Shown here: one piece after another, positions 14,298 through 18,996 of the stretch
How positions within the stretch are numbered: position 1 is the first letter of the stretch
Layout of the letters: every line of letters begins with the position of its first letter
Made by a program: the position numbers and the translations under genes
The notes under the pieces: model-generated
The model's database searches: none
What the model was told of the DNA's origin: nothing
Seen by the model: only the letters and a program-made list of their open reading frames with translations
Source of the DNA: JADFNO01 sp965369945
GTDB taxonomy: Bacteria; Planctomycetota; Phycisphaerae; Phycisphaerales; SM1A02
Length of the DNA stretch: 18,996 bases
Assembly: GCA_965369945.1 (NCBI GenBank)
Contig: CBDUST010000057.1
Location: forward strand, 1-18,996
Direction: 5' to 3'

Positions 14298-15275
14298 TTA
14301 CGACTGATCTCGTACCCGGTCTTGGAATGTCTTGAGCGTGGCGCCGTCCTTGTCAACGACGGACTCATCAGTGAAGCCGTTATCCCTAAAGACGGCGATG
14401 ACTGCCAAGGACTCGGCAGGCGTTCGAAGTCGTGCATACTCGCCCCCCGCGCTATAACAGACTGGGCTGTAGCCCGCTCGATCCATAGCCAGGGGATCCG
14501 CACCTGCGTCGAGCAGCGCTTTGATCAACCACGGGTCCGCCCACAGCGCAGCGATGTGTAAGGGCGTCTGCCCGATGTTATTTACCGCATTGATGTCGCT
14601 TGTCGATTCGAGCAGTGGATGCAGCGCGCTCTCCACATCCCTCCCCTCGAAGATATCTGCCGGTGCGGGGAAGAACGCAGCATGATGGAGTGGGGTTGCG
14701 CCATCAAGGTCGCGCGCATCGGGATTAGCACCACGCTCCAGAAGCCATCTGAGCATCTCAACATCCAGTCGCGGAGCAATACAATGGAGAGCCGTTCGGC
14801 CAACGGGTCCGAGTCCGTTGACGTTAGCGCCGTTTTCGAGCAGGGCCTCAGCAACCTGCATTTGCCTGTAGATAACGGCTTCTACGAGCGGCGTACTACC
14901 GTGTGACTCACGCGCTTCCAGATCGACTCCTTCTTGTTCAAGTAAGAAGAGAGCCATCTCCCGGTGCTCAGCTTGGATCGCATAGATCAGTGCGGTGCGC
15001 TCCTCCGGCCCGCGCGCGTTGATATCGGCACCGGCCGACAGCAACAATTGCACCAGATCACGTTGGCCTGACGTGACAGCGACGATCAGCGGCGTGATTC
15101 CGTTCGCATCCGCTACGTTCACATCGGTTCCGGCATCCAGGTGGGCCTTCACGGCACCGCCGTCGCGCGTGACGATTGCGTCGTTCAACGAAACGGCAGG
15201 CGGCGCTGAACCGTTCTCGCATGCATTGAGCGCAAGGCCGATCAGTAGCACGCCAAAGTATGTCCATCGCGTCAT
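14298..15275 (-). CDS. Ankyrin-repeat lipoprotein
   Basis: A 325-residue protein from ATG 15275, chosen because GGAG lies 7 nt upstream and the product opens with a signal peptide and lipobox (MTRWTYFGVLLIGLALNAC, Cys19). A GTG/ATG further upstream would only add a Cys-rich, untypical leader. After a short linker there are about seven ankyrin repeats. Examples are NGITPLIVAVTSGQRDLVQL, LLSAGADINARGPEERTALI, GSTPLVEAVIYRQMQVAEAL, GRTALHCIAPRLDVEMLRWL and GQTPLHIAALWADPWLIKAL. The last repeat is degraded (GYSPVCYSAGGEYARL). Ankyrin repeats bind proteins, so this may be a periplasmic or envelope adaptor. The partner is unknown, and no neighbour shares a clear operon with it. Confidence 0.88.
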   Translation of the reverse strand: MTRWTYFGVLLIGLALNACENGSAPPAVSLNDAIVTRDGGAVKAHLDAGTDVNVADANGITPLIVAVTSGQRDLVQLLLSAGADINARGPEERTALIYAIQAEHREMALFLLEQEGVDLEARESHGSTPLVEAVIYRQMQVAEALLENGANVNGLGPVGRTALHCIAPRLDVEMLRWLLERGANPDARDLDGATPLHHAAFFPAPADIFEGRDVESALHPLLESTSDINAVNNIGQTPLHIAALWADPWLIKALLDAGADPLAMDRAGYSPVCYSAGGEYARLRTPAESLAVIAVFRDNGFTDESVVDKDGATLKTFQDRVRDQS

Positions 15276-15345
15276 CGCAACACTCCGACATTCTTCATCG
15301 CAGCAACAGCGGCACCGCAACGAGCATGTACACACGGTGCTTCAC

Positions 15346-15428
15346 GCAACATTCTACGCCTCTCCTTCCCGTTGCCATCCGCATTCGGCACAACCGCCCC
15401 CGGAAGTTCCGCGCAGGTCGTAGCCGCA
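15346..15428. repeat. 83-bp direct repeat, copy 1 (zinc-ribbon tail)
   Basis: From GCAACATTCTACGCC to GTCGTAGCCGCA, this matches 16027-16109 at 81 of 83 positions. It covers the last codons, the stop and a few bases beyond of the minus-strand gene at 15354-16025, encoding the end of its zinc ribbon (YDLRGTSGGGCAECGWQREGEA, joined). Confidence 0.85.
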
Positions 15429-16025
15429 GTTCACGCAACGGCCTCGCCGCTTCCGAACGGCACGTCTCGTTTGTATGAAGCTCCAGGGAAGCGCAAACCA
15501 AATCATGGCGTAGAAGGCGGTGTCGACGACGAAACCACTCCATACAACGCGATTCGGCAGGTTCCAGCGACCGATCTCTATCGAGTCGGGGAACATTTGA
15601 TGTACGCCAGTGGGTGTGTTGTCCAGCCAGGTGTGAGCCATGGCGATCCTCGGCCAACCATAACCCATGTCCTCGAAAGAAAGCCAGCCGTTCTGTGAAA
15701 ACTCGGGGCCGAGTATTCGGCGCATTGACCACGGTTTTAGTGCTGGTGCGGTGACCTTTCCCAGCCATTCGATGTTGGTTTCCGGCAACTCGAAACCGGT
15801 CTGCGCTGCTCCGAATCGATAGACGGTCCACACGATGACCCCATGAAAATTGACCTGTTCTCTGGACCCCCATTCACTGTAGTAGGTTGCATAGCCATCG
15901 ATGACGCGGTTCCAACGGGTCTGGTGGCGGTGCTGAACGTAGACGGCAATTGACCATGCGATCACCAATGACGTTGCGGCGCCAAGGAAGAGGCAGGATA
16001 CGAGTATGAACAGCCAGCGTTTCAT
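15354..16025 (-). CDS. Membrane protein with C-terminal zinc ribbon (paralogue 2)
   Basis: A 223-residue protein with one N-terminal transmembrane helix (MKRWLFILVSCLFLGAATSL, residues 1-25), an outer region, and a second hydrophobic stretch at about 166-190 (VVDTAFYAMIWFALPWSF). A basic patch (RRAVRKRRGR) follows, then a C-terminal zinc ribbon CVNCGYDLRG...CAECG (C-x2-C-x11-C-x2-C). This layout, two helices with a cytoplasmic CxxCGYDLRG ribbon, is common in planctomycete hypothetical proteins; function is not known to me. It begins 9 nt after the stop of its paralogue upstream, so the two are probably cotranscribed. The last 80 or so bases are nearly identical to the paralogue's end while the rest has diverged. 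Confidence 0.8.
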   Translation of the reverse strand: MKRWLFILVSCLFLGAATSLVIAWSIAVYVQHRHQTRWNRVIDGYATYYSEWGSREQVNFHGVIVWTVYRFGAAQTGFELPETNIEWLGKVTAPALKPWSMRRILGPEFSQNGWLSFEDMGYGWPRIAMAHTWLDNTPTGVHQMFPDSIEIGRWNLPNRVVWSGFVVDTAFYAMIWFALPWSFIQTRRAVRKRRGRCVNCGYDLRGTSGGGCAECGWQREGEA

Positions 16026-16026
16026 G

Positions 16027-16109
16027 GCAACATTCTACGCCTCTCCTTCCCGTTGCCATCCGCATTCGGCACATCCGCCGCCGGAAGTTCCGCGCAGGTC
16101 GTAGCCGCA
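16027..16109. repeat. 83-bp direct repeat, copy 2 (zinc-ribbon tail)
   Basis: Partner of 15346-15428, with two mismatches in 83. It encodes the same ribbon end in the upstream paralogue and includes the short gap before the next gene. Confidence 0.85.
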
Positions 16110-16685
16110 CATCGGACAGCACCCTTTACGCTCTCGATTGAGCTTGATACGCCATACAACGAGCCGGTATGATCCTGGCCAGATTCCATAAAGAACAACT
16201 ACGGCGATGAGTCCGTTGCCCCACACCGCAATCCAAATCGTGCGGTCCCGACGCACGTCCGGTAGCAGCACGCCTTGGACGTATCGAGCGTCATATCCGT
16301 TGTCGCTGAAATATTCTGCGAGCATCGGTCGCCACGGATCGCACTGTTTGCCCCACAGTTCCTGCTCGCTGGGTAACAGTGAAATGTGAAGAACACGAGT
16401 TTCCTGCATTTTCGTTGGAAAGATCGGACTCATGTCCTCAAGTGGGCTCCGACATATGAAGTACACGAGCGCAGTGGGATCATCATCGGGCTCATCGCCA
16501 CTTTCGTCCCAGATCCGCAGCTCCGCGCCGTCCCCGTAGAGCCATAAGCTGATGGAGCCCGTGTAATGGGGACGGTAGCTTGAGGGGACCTGGAAAAGGG
16601 CGTCAAGCGCGATTCCCAACGGAAGTGCCACGATCGCGCCGAGGAAGAGGAAAAGGACGAGCTTGATGAGGCGGCGCTTGATAAT
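16035..16685 (-). CDS. Membrane protein with C-terminal zinc ribbon (paralogue 1), no canonical start at its natural N-terminus
   Basis: The frame opens right after a TAG (16688-16686) with ATT ATC AAG CGC, giving IIKRRLIKLVLFLFLGAIVA. This aligns with the paralogue's MKRWLFILVSCLFLGAATSL, the Met matching the ATC (or the ATT just before it). No ATG, GTG or TTG occurs until GTG 16631, which would remove the basic residues and half the helix. The gene therefore either starts at ATT/ATC or has lost its start codon. The remainder looks intact: a second hydrophobic stretch near residues 150-170 of the long form, then CCPMCGYDLRG...CAECG. Only 9 bases separate it from its paralogue. REP-like hairpins lie directly upstream. 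The start given is the ATT; a GTG start at 16631 would give 198 residues. Confidence 0.7.
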   Translation of the reverse strand: MIKRRLIKLVLFLFLGAIVALPLGIALDALFQVPSSYRPHYTGSISLWLYGDGAELRIWDESGDEPDDDPTALVYFICRSPLEDMSPIFPTKMQETRVLHISLLPSEQELWGKQCDPWRPMLAEYFSDNGYDARYVQGVLLPDVRRDRTIWIAVWGNGLIAVVVLYGIWPGSYRLVVWRIKLNRERKGCCPMCGYDLRGTSGGGCAECGWQREGEA

Positions 16686-16707
16686 CTAACTTTATCCGTC
16701 AGATCGC

Positions 16708-16727
16708 CCGCGGGTCTTCACCCGCGG
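16708..16727. repeat. Perfect REP-like hairpin (CCGCGGGT-CTTC-ACCCGCGG)
   Basis: An 8-bp perfect stem with a CTTC loop, followed by CTACTAAGAAAC. It lies between the sigma-54 activator and the membrane-protein gene, just upstream of the missing start codon. It has the same style as the 16750 element: stem, short loop, then CTA. Confidence 0.65.
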
Positions 16728-16749
16728 CTACTAAGAAACTTTCTCCCGC

Positions 16750-16780
16750 CCCGGGTGTATTCACCCAGGGCTAAATGGGG
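16750..16780. repeat. REP-like hairpin with TATT loop and GGGCTAAATGG tail
   Basis: CCC-GGGTG-TATT-CACCC-A-GGG, then CTAAATGGGG. This is the intergenic relative of the element embedded in the kinase gene at 7905-7934. It sits a few bases past the stop of the sigma-54 activator and could also help end that transcript. Confidence 0.65.
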
Positions 16781-16786
16781 AGAGGC

Positions 16787-18358
16787 TCACCCCGCGCCTG
16801 GGCGCACGAGGCCGTAGCGTTTCACGCGATAGCGCAGAATGTCGCGGGTGATTCCGAGTTGTCGAGCTGCGGCGGACTGGTTCCAGTTGTTCTGCTGAAG
16901 TGCGTCGAGCACAAGCTTGCGTTCCTGCTCGGCCAATGCGGATGCGCCAGCCTGTTTTTCGCCTTGCGGTTCAGCCTCACCGGTTGCTTGAACGATCTCC
17001 GGGGGCAGGTGCTGGGGCTCGATTTGACCATCAGCCAACAATAGTGCACGTTCAACCACATTGCGCAGCTCACGAACATTCCCCGGCCAACGGTAGCGGC
17101 GCAGACACGCCATCCCATCGTCACTGATGTTCGGCGCAGTGATTCCCATTGACGGAACGACCTGAGCCATCAGGTGTTCGATCAGCAACGGTAGATCATC
17201 CAGCCGATCGCGTAACGCCGGCAAGTGAATCGGAAACACGTTCAACCGATAAAAAAGATCCTCACGGAAACGCCCGGCTTCGCAATCCGCTTTCAGATTG
17301 CGATTGGTGGCTGCAATGACGCGCACATCACAGAAGACGGGTTCACTTCCTCCAACGCGTGTAAGCTCTCCGCTCTCCAACACGCGCAGCAGTTTGGCTT
17401 GCATGTTCAGCTCGAGTTCGCCGATCTCATCGAGTAGCAACGTGCCATTGTTGGCTAGCTCGAACTTTCCCAGACGCTGGGCTGTTGCGCCGGTGAATGC
17501 GCCCTGTTCGTGGCCGAACAATTCGCTCTCAACAAGTGATTCAGGCAGCGCTGCGCAATTCACGGCTATGAACGGCTGATCGCATCGCGATGACAGGCCG
17601 TGGATCGCTCGTGCGGCCATCTCCTTGCCCGTCCCGGTCTCGCCGGTCAGAAGGATGGTTGTCGGTTGCCCCGCGACCTTTCGGCAAAGGGCCATCGCTT
17701 CGCAAAAAGCGGCTGACCTTCCGATGAAGTTCTCCGTCGGCAGATCTTCACGCAGCCCACGATTCGTCTTGTCGAGCTGATCGAACGACGCAGCGTTTCG
17801 TGCGGCCCCGACGACGAGATTGGCGAACACCTGCAATAACGCGAGATCACTTTCCTCGAATGCACTGCCATCCTGCCTGTTGACGACTTCGATCACGCCA
17901 AGCACGGAGCCTTTGTGGATCAGCGGCGCCGCCATCAGACTGTGGGTGCGGGTCTTGGTTTCAAGGTCGATGCCCTTATAAAAATTGTTGTTCTTACTCG
18001 CCTCATCGAGCCGCACTGCCCGCTTGGTTCGCACAACTTGTCCAGCAACGCCCTGATCTGCCGGGAAGCGATGCCCCTCAAGCGAGTTGGAGGCGGTCGG
18101 ATCAACCATCGTCTGAAAGACAAGCTCGTTTCTCTGGGGATCATGCAGTAGAACGCTAGCCCCTTGAGCGCCGAGCACATTTGCAGCGTGTTGTGCCACC
18201 AATCGACACACCTCGTCCGGCTGAAGCGCATCGTTGACAGCGCGGCTGGCCTCGAGCAGCGCGGCGAGCGCAGCGCGATCCAGCCGATCGATCGCGGTGC
18301 GTTGCGTTGATGTCTGAGTCATCTGGGCGAACTCCCGCACAAAGTTGGGGCCGTTCAT
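16787..18358 (-). CDS. Sigma-54-dependent transcriptional activator, GAF - AAA+ - Fis-type HTH
   Basis: A 523-residue protein. Residues about 30-190 form a GAF sensory domain (AQHAANVLGAQGASVLLHDP ... SLMAAPLIHKGSVLGVIEVV). The AAA+ domain has Walker A GETGTGKE (239-246), the sigma-54 contact loop GAFTGA (286-291), Walker B TLLLDEIGE (306-314) and RWPGNVRELRN (423-433). The C-terminal Fis-type HTH is NQSAAARQLGITRDILRYRV (about 493-512). It is therefore expected to activate sigma-54 promoters in response to a small ligand or redox signal bound by GAF, as in NifA/NorR-type regulators; no receiver domain is present. Starts at ATG 18358 (AGAGG 7 nt upstream) and ATG 18322 (GGGAG 9 nt upstream) are both plausible. 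Its target genes are not evident in the window apart from a weak upstream promoter match. Confidence 0.93.
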   Translation of the reverse strand: MNGPNFVREFAQMTQTSTQRTAIDRLDRAALAALLEASRAVNDALQPDEVCRLVAQHAANVLGAQGASVLLHDPQRNELVFQTMVDPTASNSLEGHRFPADQGVAGQVVRTKRAVRLDEASKNNNFYKGIDLETKTRTHSLMAAPLIHKGSVLGVIEVVNRQDGSAFEESDLALLQVFANLVVGAARNAASFDQLDKTNRGLREDLPTENFIGRSAAFCEAMALCRKVAGQPTTILLTGETGTGKEMAARAIHGLSSRCDQPFIAVNCAALPESLVESELFGHEQGAFTGATAQRLGKFELANNGTLLLDEIGELELNMQAKLLRVLESGELTRVGGSEPVFCDVRVIAATNRNLKADCEAGRFREDLFYRLNVFPIHLPALRDRLDDLPLLIEHLMAQVVPSMGITAPNISDDGMACLRRYRWPGNVRELRNVVERALLLADGQIEPQHLPPEIVQATGEAEPQGEKQAGASALAEQERKLVLDALQQNNWNQSAAARQLGITRDILRYRVKRYGLVRPGAG

Positions 18359-18386
18359 CTTATCGCCTCTGAGAGCCGCTTCCCAT

Positions 18387-18396
18387 GCACCGGTGC
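18387..18396. promoter_or_regulatory. Perfect palindrome upstream of the sigma-54 activator
   Basis: GCACCGGTGC lies 29 nt before the activator's start codon at 18358. A perfect 10-bp palindrome there could be an operator, but it may be chance in GC-rich DNA. The surrounding 18359-18633 shows no gene. Confidence 0.25.
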
Positions 18397-18587
18397 CGGT
18401 CCGTCAGTTGAGGATTCATCCCAAACGGATTGCGGAAACGTCCCCAATGCGTGCGATACAGCTGAGTGATTGATTACACCGCGGAGCTCTCATCGAGACT
18501 TCTTCGGAGCGCAGAGGCACTTCGCAGGAAGCGGTAAAACCAGTCTCATGGGCACAGTACGGTTGTTTTGGGTGAGGTCAGCTGCTT

Positions 18588-18602
18588 GCGTTTGTGAAAC
18601 GC
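18588..18602. promoter_or_regulatory. Inverted repeat GCGTTT-GTG-AAACGC
   Basis: A perfect 6-bp dyad with a 3-nt centre, 32 nt upstream of the sigma-54-like promoter match at 18634. Its form fits a dimeric activator site, though such sites usually lie further from the promoter. Confidence 0.3.
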
Positions 18603-18633
18603 TCAACAGTAATTCTCCCGTACTCTCGCGCTT

Positions 18634-18649
18634 TGGCAAGGCTGCTGCT
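18634..18649 (+). promoter_or_regulatory. Candidate sigma-54 (-24/-12) promoter
   Basis: TGGCAAG, GCTG, CTGCT matches the consensus TGGCACG-N4-TTGCW, with the invariant GG (18635-18636) and GC (18647-18648) exactly 10 nt apart. Start of transcription would be near 18660 on the plus strand. It is divergent from the sigma-54 activator gene. A single match in GC-rich DNA is weak evidence alone. Confidence 0.35.
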
Positions 18650-18659
18650 TCATCTGATC

Positions 18660-18870
18660 ACGTTGCCCGCTACGGCAGGCCACGCACGAGTTTGTCGCTT
18701 TCCACGCCTGGCAACAGGGCATGGCGGAACTGTCTAACCACGGCCGCCTGCCGAATGAGCCAGCGATGATGCGCGTCGTGCGCCGGTTGTGGGGCCGTGC
18801 ACCGTGAGGAGCTGCCCCGCCTTCATGCACCCCCCTGGGCCCTCAGGCTGAATAGGCCTGGGGGTCTTTT
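18660..18870 (+). ncRNA. Possible small structured RNA
   Basis: No convincing plus-strand protein gene lies before the plus-strand terminator at 18831-18870, so that terminator needs another transcript. The stretch can form long-range helices: CGGCAGGC (18673-18680) with GCCTGCCG (18746-18753), and GGGGC (18791-18795) with GCCCC (18814-18818). It matches no RNA family I recognise (not tmRNA, RNase P, SRP or a tRNA). A 28-codon ORF (18721-18807) lies inside but has a poor ribosome site. The 5' end is inferred from the sigma-54-like match. Confidence 0.3.
18831..18870 (+). terminator. Intrinsic terminator, plus strand
   Basis: CCCCC (18831-18835) pairs with GGGGG (18860-18864), and GGGCC (18837-18841) with GGCC (18855-18858), leaving one T-T mismatch and one bulged G. 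The stem is followed by TCTTTTC. The U-tract is on the plus strand only. Confidence 0.55.
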
Positions 18871-18912
18871 CAAGATTGCATAGGCGCGATCTGCGTGTTT
18901 CTGTGAATTGTA

Positions 18913-18942
18913 CTTATCGGGGCCCAGTGCGTGCCCGATAAG
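18913..18942. terminator. Perfect 9-bp hairpin past the right-edge gene fragment
   Basis: CTTATCGGG (18913-18921) is the exact complement of CCCGATAAG (18934-18942), with a 12-nt loop. It lies just past the stop of the possible minus-strand gene at the right edge. No clear U-tract follows on either strand, so a terminator role is uncertain. Confidence 0.35.
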
Positions 18943-18950
18943 GTGGCGGG

Positions 18951-18996
18951 TTAGGCCCGGACAACGACACGACCACCGTCCAGGTCTTCGTGGTTC
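18951..18996 (-). CDS. Possible 3' end of a gene entering from the right edge
   Basis: On the minus strand the last bases read NHEDLDGGRVVVRA and then TAA (18953-18951). The composition is protein-like and a hairpin follows the stop, but only about 14 codons are visible, so neither identity nor reality can be settled. The plus strand in this place has a stop just upstream and no start codon. Confidence 0.3.
   Translation of the reverse strand, partial: NHEDLDGGRVVVRA

Noticed and set aside
18721..18807. Small plus-strand ORF of 28 codons (MAELSNHGRLPNEPAMM...)
   Set aside because: It reads plausibly but has a poor ribosome site and no known relatives; it is kept only as a remark under the possible small RNA.
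18603..18830. Minus-strand open frame of 75 codons
   Set aside because: Composition is not protein-like, there is no good ribosome site, and it overlaps the plus-strand terminator region.
18359..18950. A known housekeeping RNA (tmRNA, RNase P, SRP RNA or tRNA)
   Set aside because: None of the conserved sequences of these RNAs was seen on either strand.

Overview
The window looks like chromosomal DNA of a planctomycete, most likely a Phycisphaerae-like lineage; this is inferred from gene content and was not tested. The clues are: an ECF-like sigma factor of the planctomycete type next to a receptor Ser/Thr kinase; secreted proteins ending in EF-hand/dockerin-like motifs that finish in LLILLANWG; a prepilin-like protein with a DGHV motif; and small membrane proteins with a CxxCGYDLRG zinc-ribbon tail. 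GC content is moderately high.

Layout. 1-1240 (minus) is the N-terminal half of phenylalanyl-tRNA synthetase beta, cut by the window edge. 1387-3388 (plus) is a three-gene set: two related lipoproteins joined by a GTGA overlap, then a pseudopilin-like protein. 3389-3700 is a stretch of hairpins and an 8-bp tandem repeat between convergent genes. 3608-6171 (minus) is a coupled pair: a large exported protein with collagen-like, YadA-head-like and peptidase S74 domains, and a small exported dockerin-type protein. 6314-8497 (minus) is a transmembrane Ser/Thr kinase, divergent from an ECF-like sigma factor (8585-9316, plus). 9388-12186 (minus) is a 932-residue coiled-coil lipoprotein with a clear terminator. 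12443-13867 (minus) is a secreted metzincin metalloprotease. 14080-14280 holds a decayed transposase. 14298-15275 (minus) is an ankyrin-repeat lipoprotein. 15354-16685 (minus) holds two related membrane proteins with near-identical zinc-ribbon ends, the upstream one lacking an ATG/GTG/TTG start at its natural N-terminus. 16787-18358 (minus) is a GAF/AAA+/Fis sigma-54 activator. 18359-18950 has no convincing protein gene but carries a sigma-54-like promoter match, a foldable stretch and a plus-strand terminator. The last 46 bases may be the 3' end of a minus-strand gene.

How the parts may work together. The best candidate for an undescribed system is the sigma factor/kinase/surface-protein block. 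A two-part 29-bp element (CTACGGC, 8 nt, GGYGATCTAGCCGA) occurs once in front of the kinase and once in front of the collagen-like protein operon. Spacing is the same in both, the blocks match except for one C/T change, and the 8-nt spacers differ at every base. It looks like a shared promoter or operator, so kinase and surface operon may form one regulon, perhaps read by the adjacent sigma factor. A second candidate is the sigma-54 activator with a possible sigma-54-dependent small RNA upstream of it. A short hairpin repeat (TATT loop followed by GGGCTAAATGG) is found both between genes and, in frame, inside the kinase domain.
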